A stretch of 19,937 bases of DNA from an uncultured Micrococcales bacterium (GCA_903893675.1 CAITNA010000012.1:1-19937); one strand, 5' to 3'; positions 1 through 6,696 are shown, counted from the stretch's first letter. Notes: generated from the letters alone by a model not told the origin. Made by a program: numbers and translations.

Positions 1-252
1 AGCCATGATCGCATAGGTAATAAGTGCTAGGTAGCGCGAGCCGAGGCGGTGCAGCAGGCGACCGGCGAAGACCACGCCGAGAATCGAGCCGATGCTGATC
101 ACCATTTGGTAGAGACCCATGGCCGAGTTGGTGAGGCCGAGGAACCCCTTGATTGCTGGACCCTGGTTGCTCCAGGTCGACATCAAGATGCCGCGGCAAG
201 CGAAAAGGATGAAGACGCCGGCGAACCAAAGGCGCGATTTGTTGGAGGTCAT
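1..252 (-). CDS. MFS transporter, N-terminal fragment (cut by window edge)
   Basis: The minus strand reads open from ATG at 252 to the window edge, giving 84 residues. It starts MTSNKSRLWFAGVFILFACR and continues with two hydrophobic stretches (about residues 8-25 and 45-65). A motif-A-like turn, GVVFAGRLLHRLGSR, follows the second helix, as in the helix 2-3 loop of the major facilitator superfamily. The early SxWxxxxPxxxxxLGL pattern resembles YbjJ/fucose-permease-like MFS proteins; the substrate cannot be told from this fragment. The start is supported by a -10 hexamer TAGGCT exactly 6 nt upstream, implying a leaderless mRNA. The C-terminal part lies outside the window. Confidence 0.8.
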   Translation of the reverse strand, partial: MTSNKSRLWFAGVFILFACRGILMSTWSNQGPAIKGFLGLTNSAMGLYQMVISIGSILGVVFAGRLLHRLGSRYLALITYAIMA

Positions 253-258
253 GTGCCA

Positions 259-264
259 AGCCTA
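259..264 (-). promoter_or_regulatory. -10 element of leaderless MFS gene
   Basis: On the minus strand TAGGCT is followed by TGGCAC and then the ATG at 252. A TANNNT box 6 nt before the start codon places the transcription start on the A of ATG. No Shine-Dalgarno sequence lies in between and no convincing -35 is visible. A short TAGA/GATA run (262-275) lies just upstream of the box. Confidence 0.6.
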
Positions 265-301
265 GATAGATAGATGTGCGGCGCGTGGCCAACCTGCCCA
301 G

Positions 302-373
302 TGCCCCCGATAGGAATCGAACCTACGCACATGGTTTAGGAAACCACTGCTCTATCCACTGAGCTACGAGGGC
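302..373 (-). tRNA. tRNA-Arg (anticodon CCU)
   Basis: The minus-strand 72-mer folds as a complete tRNA. The acceptor stem GCCCTCG pairs with CGGGGGC with one T-G pair. The D-arm is GCTC/GAGC. The anticodon stem GTGGT/ACCAT encloses the loop TTCCTAA, so the anticodon is CCU, reading AGG. The T-arm GTAGG/CCTAT has loop TTCGATT. The discriminator is A and CCA is not encoded. It reads arginine codon AGG, which is rare in genes of this composition. The gene is transcribed toward the MFS fragment and away from the helicase-like gene. No integrase or duplicated tRNA 3' end is seen beside it. Confidence 0.95.
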
Positions 374-383
374 GAACTCGGTC

Positions 384-389
384 AGTTTA
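384..389 (-). promoter_or_regulatory. Probable -10 of tRNA-Arg
   Basis: TAAACT on the minus strand ends 10 nt before the tRNA 5' end, a normal distance for a tRNA promoter with a short 5' leader. A -35 is not clear; GTTCGA 17 nt upstream is weak. The promoter shares the 62-bp divergent gap (374-435) with the promoter of the helicase-like gene. Confidence 0.4.
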
Positions 390-423
390 TTCCAGCCTCC
401 GAGGCCTCGAACTGGCCCGGATT

Positions 424-429
424 TAGGCT
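424..429 (+). promoter_or_regulatory. -10 element of leaderless helicase-like gene
   Basis: TAGGCT is followed by GTACGC and the ATG at 436, so the predicted transcription start coincides with the start codon. There is no Shine-Dalgarno sequence upstream of this ATG. The hexamer is identical to the one in front of the divergent MFS gene at 252. Confidence 0.6.
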
Positions 430-435
430 GTACGC

Positions 436-3400
436 ATGTCCGACTCCCTCACGCCAGCGCCAGTGCCTCAAAGCACCTGGGATGCCTGGCTGAGCGAACT
501 GGAAAACCTCGGTTTCACCAACCCACTTCGCAACTTCGAGCGCAACAGTTTCGGGCAGATTGACCTTGCCAGCGCGCATCCCGGTGGCTTCTCGCAGTTC
601 GTCGGCGGCGGCCAGACCACACTTTCGAACCTGGTTCGCGACACTCAGTTGTTCTCGGTCGCGCTCGCGGCGGCTCGCCGCATCAAGGGCAAGAGCGATC
701 TGCTCTCTTCTCAGTTCGGGCTCGAGACCTTGGGGCTGCTCGGTGGTCTGCTGAACCTGCAGCGCGATGGTCTTGACTATCAGTTGCCAATTTTCTTTTG
801 GCCAGTTCGCCTCAATCACCGCCCCGATGACTTCGAGGTTGAGCTCGCAGGTGCCGCGCGCGTAAATCCACTTTTGGTCAAGGCGCTTCGCGAGAACTAC
901 CAGGTCGAAATCGACACCGCAGAGTTGCTGCGACTTGCATCCGAGTCCAGCGAAATCATGCCGCGTTCTGTCGTTGCATATCTCGAGGGCAAGATTGCCG
1001 GCAAGACCGACATCACGGTTCAGCGTCTGCTGGTAATTACAACTTTCACGACCGCGTCAATCGAAGCAGCCGGCGATTTCAGTCAGAGCGAAACCGATGT
1101 CATTCGCCGTGTGGCGTCGCACGCCTCGGCGATGGGTCTTGCACCTGTTGCCGATGTGCAATTCACCGAGATCGTCGACTTGGATGCCGTGCAGACTCGA
1201 ATCGTGAACCGCGCACTCGCCGGTCAAAGCTTCGCCGTCGAGACTTTGCCGGGATGCGGTTACACCCAGACCGTGGTGAACACGATTGCCGCGCTGGTCG
1301 AATCGGGCAAGCGGGTAGTGGTTGCTGCACCTCGCACGCAAACTCTCAACGAACTGGCCGATCGTTTCGCTGCACTCGGTTTGCCAGGTTTTGTCGTTCG
1401 ATCGAAGTCGGCTTGGCTCGATCTGGTTTCGGCAATCTCGCGCAACGAGAAGGCGCAGCCGAATTCGCAACAGCGTGAGCGCGCCAACTTGGATGCCGCT
1501 ACCGACGAGCTGGGTCGCTACCACGAGTTGCTCGCCAAGAAAGATGCACAGCTCGGCGTCTCGATTGGCCAAACCCTGCAGGAGCTTGCCCGCCTGAGCG
1601 GCATGCCACATGCGCCCTCGACCACGGCCCGCATCGAGAAGCAGCACCTGGCCCAGCACGCAGATCGCAGTCAGGGCATCGAACTGCTGCGCCGTGCATC
1701 CGAGGCTGGGGCACTGAGTTTCGGGCCTGCCGACAACGCCTGGTTCGGCGCAAAGTTCGACGGCAAAGAGCAGATGCTGCAGCTGAAGCAGCTGGCGATT
1801 CGTTTGCACAGCGAAGACTTTCCGACTCTGGCAAACCAGATGACCGAGTTCGCCGAGCGTGCCAAGTTCCGCGAGGCAACCACGGTCGAGCAGTGGGGCG
1901 ACCAGATTCGCCTTTTCCTAGGCATTCGCGAAACCCTAGATCGATTCGTCTCGGATGTTTTCGACCGACCACTCACCGAACTGATCACCGCGACATCGGC
2001 TCGCAAAGAAGCCGGCGTTGGTCGCAGTGAAATGTCTGGCGGAACTCGTCGTCGTTTGAAAAAACTGGCCAAGGAATATTTGCGACCGGGCATGCACGTC
2101 AGTGATCTCAATGCCTCGCTTCGTCAGATTCAAGAGCAGCGCGATGCCTGGCACCTGCAGACCACTTCAATCACGGCGCCAACAGTTCCGGTCGGATTGG
2201 TCGATGCGCAGGTTGCCTACCAAAAATTCGTGGCCGACATCGAAGAGCTGCAGCGCCACCTCGACGCAGAGGTCAGCAGCGCACCGCTGACTCGAATCTC
2301 GCTCGACGAATTACAAAATCTTCTCGCATCGTTGGCCGACGGGGCAGAGGTTCTTGACACCCACGGCGAACGTGAAGCGGTTTTCACGGAACTGCGCGCA
2401 GCAGGGCTCGAGCCACTCGCACGCGACCTCGCCAGGATGCACGTAAAGCGAGAGCACCTCGCTGCCGAGTTTGATCTGGCCTGGTGGCAGTCGGCCCTCG
2501 AGATTTTGGTGCAGCGCGATTCGACGGTTTTGAAATACAAGGCAGAGCAGCTCGACGAACTCGAGGCGGCCTTCGCAAGTTCCCACGCGGCCCTGGTTCA
2601 GCGCGGAGCTGACTTCTTGGCCTGGCAGCTCGCCGAGAAGTGGCGCGCGGCCCTGGCCCAGAATGCCAGTCAGGTCGACACCCTGAAGCAGACCCTGCGC
2701 GGTGGCTCGGCAAGCCTGCTGCAGGTGTTCCGCGCCGCTCGACCTATCTATGAGGTGCTCGCGCCGGCGGTCTTGGTTTCGCCTTTCGAGGCCACCCGCG
2801 AGCTCTACGGCCAGAAGTTTGATGTGGCGCTCATCCTGGATGCGGCGGGCACGACCGTCGCCGAGAACCTGGCCGTGCTAAAGCGTGCCGACCAGGCGAT
2901 CTTCTTTGGTGACGAGGCGATCGCTGCACCCGAGGGCTTCGAGGTCGAGTGCCACGTTCGCCCGCTAACTCGAACCGAGCCGATCGAATCTGCGTTTGCC
3001 GCAGCCCAGCGATCATTCGGCAGCGAGACCCTTCGGGTTAGCTACCGCCCGAACGGTCAGGTGCTCGCCGCCCTTATCAACCGCGAGTTCTATCAGAACC
3101 GAATTGTCTTCGAGCCAACCGCCGCAGAGTTTGACGGCAAGCGTTCGCACAGCATCGAGATCATCACCGAGGGTGCGAAGTCGGGCGAGACCATCGGCGG
3201 TTCGAACGACAGCCCAGAGGCCGAGCTTCGCCGCGTGGTCGACCTGGTTCTCAATCACGCGCTCTGGCACCCAGAGCAGTCACTGTTCGTGGCAAGCGCC
3301 TCGCAGGCTCACGTCGACCGCATTCGTGCTGCGCTCAGCAAAGAGCTCAAGCAGAAGCCAGACCTCGCCACTTTCTTCGATGCACACGGTCGCGAAAAAT

Positions 3401-4104
3401 TCGAGGTTGTGGGAATTCGCGAGCTCGCCCACCGCCAGGCCGACCGCATCATCTTCTCGGTCGGCTACGGCTTGTTGCCAGGCGGCGGAGTCGGCAACGA
3501 TTTCGGTCAGCTCAGTTCATCCGAGGGCCGACGCTATTTGACCAACACTCTGGTCAGCGCGCGCAAACAAATCACCGTGGTTTCGTGCATCGCTTCACAC
3601 CAGATTCCTCACGACGTCACGGATGGCGCAGCCCTTTTGAAGACCCTGCTCGCATCGGCCGAGGATGGCGGGCACCAGCCAGGAGACATCGCGAGTGACT
3701 CGCTGCTTGCCGACCTGGCTTCGCGCCTGCGTCGTCTCGGTGCACGCGTCGACACCGGTTTCGCCCAGCGCTTGCCGCTTGTGGTCAGCTACGCCAACCA
3801 GGCTGCCGTGATCATGCCCGACAGCGCTCTCGAGGGACGCAACCTATTCGAGCGCTTCGTGCTGCGCCCTAACTTGTTGACCAGCCTCGGTTTCAAATAC
3901 CTTCGCGTGCACAGCTTCGACCTGTTCAGCGACCCGCAGGCAGTCACCACTCGAATCGCAGCTCGACTAGGCATGCCAACGGCCCAGACCAACCCCCAGT
4001 TGTTTGACGCAGAACGCGCCTTCGAAGACACCGACATGGCTTGGGGCGATCGCAGCGCCGGCAATGACGACCAGCTTCGTCGAGATGTGCCGCCGCACTA
4101 CTAA
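436..4104 (+). CDS. DUF4011-type SF1 helicase-like protein with degenerate ATPase motifs
   Basis: A 1222-residue protein. Residues ~10-155 match the DUF4011 pattern that precedes SF1 helicases (W..L..LG..NPL.NF; later GLLGGLLNL, PIFFWPV.L, VNPLL..AL). A RecA-like fold starts near 255, but its Walker A is LPGCGYTQT (271-278), with Tyr276 where the catalytic lysine belongs. Residues ~345-760 are helical and charged, probably an insertion. Motif II reads ILDAAG (800-805), lacking the DE glutamate; motif III has GDEAI (825-829) instead of GDxxQ. Motif IV-like YRPNGQVLAALINREFYQ is preserved. The TRAR-type motif VI is LVSARKQ (1039-1045). Residues ~1092-1180 resemble the small restriction-endonuclease-like domain ending these helicases, without a clear D-ExK. 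The fold looks retained while ATP hydrolysis looks lost. Such helicases usually act on nucleic acids; this one may be structural or regulatory. It converges with the cyclo-ligase gene, 38 bp away. Confidence 0.8.
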   Translation: MSDSLTPAPVPQSTWDAWLSELENLGFTNPLRNFERNSFGQIDLASAHPGGFSQFVGGGQTTLSNLVRDTQLFSVALAAARRIKGKSDLLSSQFGLETLGLLGGLLNLQRDGLDYQLPIFFWPVRLNHRPDDFEVELAGAARVNPLLVKALRENYQVEIDTAELLRLASESSEIMPRSVVAYLEGKIAGKTDITVQRLLVITTFTTASIEAAGDFSQSETDVIRRVASHASAMGLAPVADVQFTEIVDLDAVQTRIVNRALAGQSFAVETLPGCGYTQTVVNTIAALVESGKRVVVAAPRTQTLNELADRFAALGLPGFVVRSKSAWLDLVSAISRNEKAQPNSQQRERANLDAATDELGRYHELLAKKDAQLGVSIGQTLQELARLSGMPHAPSTTARIEKQHLAQHADRSQGIELLRRASEAGALSFGPADNAWFGAKFDGKEQMLQLKQLAIRLHSEDFPTLANQMTEFAERAKFREATTVEQWGDQIRLFLGIRETLDRFVSDVFDRPLTELITATSARKEAGVGRSEMSGGTRRRLKKLAKEYLRPGMHVSDLNASLRQIQEQRDAWHLQTTSITAPTVPVGLVDAQVAYQKFVADIEELQRHLDAEVSSAPLTRISLDELQNLLASLADGAEVLDTHGEREAVFTELRAAGLEPLARDLARMHVKREHLAAEFDLAWWQSALEILVQRDSTVLKYKAEQLDELEAAFASSHAALVQRGADFLAWQLAEKWRAALAQNASQVDTLKQTLRGGSASLLQVFRAARPIYEVLAPAVLVSPFEATRELYGQKFDVALILDAAGTTVAENLAVLKRADQAIFFGDEAIAAPEGFEVECHVRPLTRTEPIESAFAAAQRSFGSETLRVSYRPNGQVLAALINREFYQNRIVFEPTAAEFDGKRSHSIEIITEGAKSGETIGGSNDSPEAELRRVVDLVLNHALWHPEQSLFVASASQAHVDRIRAALSKELKQKPDLATFFDAHGREKFEVVGIRELAHRQADRIIFSVGYGLLPGGGVGNDFGQLSSSEGRRYLTNTLVSARKQITVVSCIASHQIPHDVTDGAALLKTLLASAEDGGHQPGDIASDSLLADLASRLRRLGARVDTGFAQRLPLVVSYANQAAVIMPDSALEGRNLFERFVLRPNLLTSLGFKYLRVHSFDLFSDPQAVTTRIAARLGMPTAQTNPQLFDAERAFEDTDMAWGDRSAGNDDQLRRDVPPHY

Positions 4105-4142
4105 AAGTGCGCGAGATAAGGCCGCGCTAGAACTGACGGCCG

Positions 4143-4709
4143 CTAGAACCAGAGCAGTTTGCCGGCGGTTATGGCCCCATCAACCGCATGGTCGTGCGCC
4201 TCGGCCGGCAGTTGAATCAGCACCTCATCGTCGAATACAACAGCAACGACCTTGGCGCGCTTCTTGCCGCCGGCGAACACAGCGGCCAACGCACGGTCGT
4301 AATAACCCTTGCCCTTGCCGAGGCGATTGCCGCGCAGGTCTACGGCCATTGCAGGCACAAAGATCAACCCGGCATCGGTGAGTTTCGCCGGCTTGCCAGC
4401 GGCCTCCTCGAAGCCCAGTTCCCCGAACTCGGTGTTGCCATCGAAGAAGACCCAGTGCAGGTCGTTGCCGCGCACGCTGGGCAGCATCACCCGCAGGCCG
4501 TTCTTTAGCGCCCACTCCAAAAACTCTCGGATGTCTGGCTCGCCCTCAATCGGAAAATAGGCGGCCACGGTCTCGACCTTTTGGTCGATGCAGAGTTGGC
4601 CGAGCGCTTGACTCAGTCGAGTCGAATAACTGGCATCTGGCTCTCGAGACTTGCGAGCCTCACGCAGGCGTGATCGCAGTTCTGCCTTCTGGCTGGCCAG
4701 TTCATCCAT
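4143..4709 (-). CDS. 5-formyltetrahydrofolate cyclo-ligase (methenyl-THF synthetase)
   Basis: A 188-residue cytosolic enzyme of folate one-carbon metabolism that converts 5-formyl-THF to 5,10-methenyl-THF with ATP. An N-terminal basic helix (K..LR..LR.AR) precedes AAYFPIEGEPDI (49-60). The diagnostic motif GNRLGKGKGYYDR (127-139) forms the phosphate/folate-binding loop, and the C-terminal PAEAHDHAVDGAIT is also typical. Length and motif order are normal for the family. The ATG at 4709 lies 6 nt after a -10 hexamer and only 17 bp from the divergent acetyltransferase start. In mycobacteria the orthologue (Rv0992c) is divergent from galU-moeA-rimJ; here galU and moeA are missing and the rimJ-like gene is directly adjacent. 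Confidence 0.93.
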   Translation of the reverse strand: MDELASQKAELRSRLREARKSREPDASYSTRLSQALGQLCIDQKVETVAAYFPIEGEPDIREFLEWALKNGLRVMLPSVRGNDLHWVFFDGNTEFGELGFEEAAGKPAKLTDAGLIFVPAMAVDLRGNRLGKGKGYYDRALAAVFAGGKKRAKVVAVVFDDEVLIQLPAEAHDHAVDGAITAGKLLWF

Positions 4710-4714
4710 GCGAC

Positions 4715-4720
4715 TAATCT
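4715..4720 (+). promoter_or_regulatory. -10 element, acetyltransferase side of divergent promoter
   Basis: TAATCT is followed by AGCCAC and the GTG at 4727, the same 6-nt spacing as on the opposite strand. The two predicted transcription starts are 18 bp apart. Neither direction has an obvious -35 hexamer. Confidence 0.6.
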
Positions 4721-4721
4721 A
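4716..4721 (-). promoter_or_regulatory. -10 element, cyclo-ligase side of divergent promoter
   Basis: On the minus strand TAGATT is followed by AGTCGC and the ATG at 4709. It overlaps the plus-strand hexamer TAATCT (4715-4720) by five bases, so one melted region could serve both directions. No SD sequence is present. Confidence 0.6.
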
Positions 4722-4726
4722 GCCAC

Positions 4727-5383
4727 GTGGTGCAATCAATCTCGCTGAATGACGGCGACGTTCGAGTCAGACTGGCGAGCAAGCGCGATGCCAGAGCACT
4801 CGAGCGACTCATGAAGGGCAATCGCGAATGGTTGCGCCCCTGGGAAGCAACTAACCCATACGGACCAAGTTCGTTCGACATGAAGTTGCAAATCAAACTT
4901 CTTCGCGAACAATACAAACGCGGTGCCGCGATTCCGATGGTGATTGAATACGGCGATCAAATCGTTGGTCAACTCAACGTTGCAAACATGGTTTACGGTT
5001 CAGTCTCTTCGTGCGTGATTGGTTATTGGGTTGTGCCTGAGGTTGCGGGCCTCGGAATCACTCCGACGTCTGTTGCACTGGTTAGCGATTACCTTTTCGA
5101 CGAATTGCAACTGCACAGAGTAGAGATCGACATTCGCCCAGAGAATTTGCCGAGCCTTCGCGTCGTAGAAAAACTCGGATTCCGATTTGAGGGAACCAAG
5201 CAGCGTTACATTCACATCAATGGCGCCTGGCGTGACCACTATGTTTTCGCACTTACCTCGGATGAACTGAACCAATCAATCTTGGATCGCTGGCTGAACG
5301 GTGAGGTCGGCGAGATGAATTACCCGTTTGAGACCAAAATCGTTAAACACACCGACGAAAATCACGAGCACTTTGGCAGCTGA
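4727..5383 (+). CDS. GNAT N-acetyltransferase, RimJ/RimL-like
   Basis: A 218-residue GNAT-fold protein. It begins with a beta strand DVRVRLASKRDARALERL and has the RimJ-typical WLRPWEATNP (35-44). Strand beta-4 and the acetyl-CoA loop read GYWVVPEVAGLGITPTSVAL (99-118), where AGLG replaces the canonical RGxG. The C-terminal signature IRPENLPSLRVVEKLGFRFEG (136-156) is the classical NxxSxrvxEKlGF element. RimJ/RimL enzymes acetylate N-termini of ribosomal proteins, but the substrate here is only inferred. The GTG at 4727 is chosen because the -10 element TAATCT lies 6 nt before it and the next in-frame ATG would cut into the fold. The last ~30 residues are a family-specific tail. Base composition is visibly less GC-rich than in the flanking housekeeping genes. 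Confidence 0.88.
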   Translation: MVQSISLNDGDVRVRLASKRDARALERLMKGNREWLRPWEATNPYGPSSFDMKLQIKLLREQYKRGAAIPMVIEYGDQIVGQLNVANMVYGSVSSCVIGYWVVPEVAGLGITPTSVALVSDYLFDELQLHRVEIDIRPENLPSLRVVEKLGFRFEGTKQRYIHINGAWRDHYVFALTSDELNQSILDRWLNGEVGEMNYPFETKIVKHTDENHEHFGS

Positions 5384-5387
5384 CTCA

Positions 5388-5393
5388 TATCTT
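5388..5393 (+). promoter_or_regulatory. -10 element of leaderless membrane-protein gene
   Basis: TATCTT is followed by TGAGTC and the ATG at 5400. The 16-bp gap after the acetyltransferase stop holds no SD sequence, so this gene may have its own leaderless transcript as well as readthrough from upstream. Confidence 0.5.
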
Positions 5394-5399
5394 TGAGTC

Positions 5400-6065
5400 A
5401 TGACTTTCTCACTCGACGGCGGCATCGGACTCGTTGTCATCGTCGCGCTGTGGCTTTTGGTCATGGTGCCGAGCTGGGGTCGCAACCAGGATGGTCAAAA
5501 GCGTGGTTCGACTTCTAGTCGAAACTTTGCGAGCAGTCGCACCTCAAACGCGAAAAATCCTCGTGTCGGCGTGTCGAAAAAAGAAAATTTTCGCAACAGA
5601 AATCGTCGTGTTCGACGCATCTTGACCTTCCTTTTAATCGCATCCATCGCTATGACCGCGCAAGGTTTGTTGCAGGTCGCGAGCAACGTCGTTTGGTTGA
5701 TCGAGTCGGCCGCCGGTGTCATGTTGTTCTCGTTCAGTGCATCTGTTTTGCGTTCCACTCGCGAAAAAGCACCTCGAATTGCGCGCCCAACAGAGGCTAA
5801 GCGCGCCGAGGACCTAGCCCGGATGGCTTATTTTGTAAGGGAATCAGCCCTGGACGACGTTTCGCCCGACGAATTGTTTGACGAGCGTGTCTGGAGCGGC
5901 TCGCAGGTGCCGGAGTCATCGCTTAACCGTCGCGTTGGTGCGATTGATATGTCGCAGCTTGCAGAGGTCGTCTCTTTGGATGGAGCTCGCGAGGCATCCG
6001 AGCAGTCGAAGTTCGATTCAGAGCAGCTAGATCTCATTCTTAAGCGCCGCAGAAGCGCAAATTAA
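5400..6065 (+). CDS. Small conserved actinobacterial membrane protein (Rv0996-like)
   Basis: 221 residues of unknown function. An N-terminal transmembrane helix (residues ~8-24, GIGLVVIVALWLLVMVP) ends in W and a basic, Ser/Asn-rich segment (27-73). Two further hydrophobic segments (~74-92 and ~95-116) form a hairpin. A charged, acidic C-terminal tail (~118-221, ending LDLILKRRRSAN) is probably cytosolic. The position directly after a rimJ-like gene, and the short helix followed by a P-W-basic stretch, match the Rv0996 family, which I recall after rimJ in mycobacteria. No enzymatic motif is visible. The gene may be transcribed with the acetyltransferase or from its own leaderless promoter. 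Confidence 0.75.
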   Translation: MTFSLDGGIGLVVIVALWLLVMVPSWGRNQDGQKRGSTSSRNFASSRTSNAKNPRVGVSKKENFRNRNRRVRRILTFLLIASIAMTAQGLLQVASNVVWLIESAAGVMLFSFSASVLRSTREKAPRIARPTEAKRAEDLARMAYFVRESALDDVSPDELFDERVWSGSQVPESSLNRRVGAIDMSQLAEVVSLDGAREASEQSKFDSEQLDLILKRRRSAN

Positions 6066-6112
6066 ATTTTTTTCAAAAATCGGCGTGTCGGTAGTTTTAC
6101 CCGCTAAACCGC

Positions 6113-6118
6113 TAGTCT
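6113..6118 (+). promoter_or_regulatory. Possible -10 of H1-like gene
   Basis: TAGTCT lies ~35 nt before the start codon within an AT-rich 88-bp gap (6066-6153). This predicts a 5' leader of about 28 nt carrying the SD. The gap also holds a small GGTA-GTTT-TACC palindrome (6090-6101) and two CGCTA repeats just upstream of the box, which could be an operator or chance. A second possible -10 (TTATCT) follows at 6122-6127. Confidence 0.35.
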
Positions 6119-6141
6119 TTTTTTATCTGCAATTACACGTT

Positions 6142-6146
6142 GGGAG
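6142..6146 (+). promoter_or_regulatory. Ribosome binding site fixing the H1-like start
   Basis: GGGAG ends 7 nt before ATG 6154. It excludes the longer upstream reading (a GTG at 6085), whose extra residues come from the AT-rich promoter region and have no SD. Confidence 0.6.
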
Positions 6147-6153
6147 TAGACAA

Positions 6154-6642
6154 ATGACCATTTTCGATCGAGCCAAGAAGGTTTGGAACGCGAACGCCAA
6201 GGGTGTTCAGCAAACCGTCGAGGCAATTGCAGAAGATGTCCGTGAGGAAGCTCAGGACGTTCTGCAAGATGCAGGAAAAAAAGTAGCAACCAAAGCAACT
6301 GAAATTGAGAGAAAGGCCACCATGGCTGTCAAGACCGCAACCAAGAAGGTAGTCAAGAAGGCTACCGCCGCAAAGAAGCCTGCTGCAAAGAAGGCTGTTG
6401 CAAAGAAGGCTGCCCCTAAGAAGGCAACCGCTGCAAAGAAGCCAGCTGCTAAGAAGGCTGTTGCAAAGAAGACCGTTGCAAAGAAGACTGTTGCGCGCAA
6501 GCCAGCAGCTAAGAAGGCAACTCCTGCAAAGAAGACTGTTGCGCGCAAGCCAGCAGCTAAGAAGACTGTTGCTCGCAAGCCTGCTGTTCGCAAGACCACC
6601 GCAGCTCGCAAGCCAGCAGCTCGCAAGACTGCAAAGAAGTAG
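6154..6642 (+). CDS. Histone H1-like Lys/Ala-rich nucleoid protein
   Basis: 162 residues in two parts. Residues 1-56 (MTIFDRAKKVWNANAKGV...) form a mixed-charge, partly acidic amphipathic helix with no HU fold. Residues 57-162 are almost entirely Lys/Arg/Ala/Pro/Val/Thr in AAKK, VAKK and RKPAAKK units, as in the tails of mycobacterial HupB and eukaryote-like bacterial H1 proteins. The tail should bind DNA by charge and compact the nucleoid. The arginine share rises toward the C-terminus. An internal ATG at 6322 with AAAGG five bases upstream begins exactly at the basic domain and could yield a tail-only isoform. A 40-bp perfect direct repeat (6477-6516 and 6525-6564) shows growth by duplication. 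A strong terminator follows. Function is inferred from composition only. Confidence 0.82.
   Translation: MTIFDRAKKVWNANAKGVQQTVEAIAEDVREEAQDVLQDAGKKVATKATEIERKATMAVKTATKKVVKKATAAKKPAAKKAVAKKAAPKKATAAKKPAAKKAVAKKTVAKKTVARKPAAKKATPAKKTVARKPAAKKTVARKPAVRKTTAARKPAARKTAKK
6477..6564 (+). repeat. 40-bp perfect direct repeat in the H1-like tail
   Basis: Positions 6477-6516 and 6525-6564 are identical over 40 bases, with a 48-base (16-codon) offset that keeps the frame. Identity extends through synonymous positions, so it reflects recent DNA duplication rather than only amino-acid convergence. Shorter related units (a Lys-Lys-Ala-Val-Ala-Lys-Lys block near 6387 and again near 6449) lie upstream. Such an array can change copy number by slippage. 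Confidence 0.85.
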
Positions 6643-6664
6643 TCTTTCGACCTTCTGAAACGTG

Positions 6665-6696
6665 AAAAATCCCGCCGAGAAATCGGCGGGATTTTT
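6665..6696 (+). terminator. Strong intrinsic terminator after H1-like gene
   Basis: A perfect 14-bp stem (6665-6678 with 6683-6696) encloses a GAAA tetraloop (6679-6682). The core is CCCGCCGA/TCGGCGGG. The right arm ends in a T run (6692-6696, continuing TCTTT) and the left arm begins with an A run, so it could in principle stop transcription from either side. It sits 22 bp after the H1-like stop codon and insulates that gene from the MFS exporter. Confidence 0.93.

Noticed and set aside
302..373. tRNA-Arg as an integration site for a mobile element
   Set aside because: No integrase, no repeated tRNA 3' end and no foreign-looking gene block is visible within the window.
1057..1809. 250-codon minus-strand frame inside the helicase-like gene, and a similar one at 382-819
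   Set aside because: Both mirror the codon structure of the sense gene and show no recognisable protein features, SD or promoter.
4105..4142. Terminator between the convergent helicase-like and cyclo-ligase genes
   Set aside because: Only a weak GGCC...GGCC pairing is present, with no T run on either side.
6340..6640. Tandem repeats that could suggest a CRISPR array
   Set aside because: Units are short, variable, codon-phased and encode a Lys/Ala-rich tail; there are no unique spacers and no cas genes.
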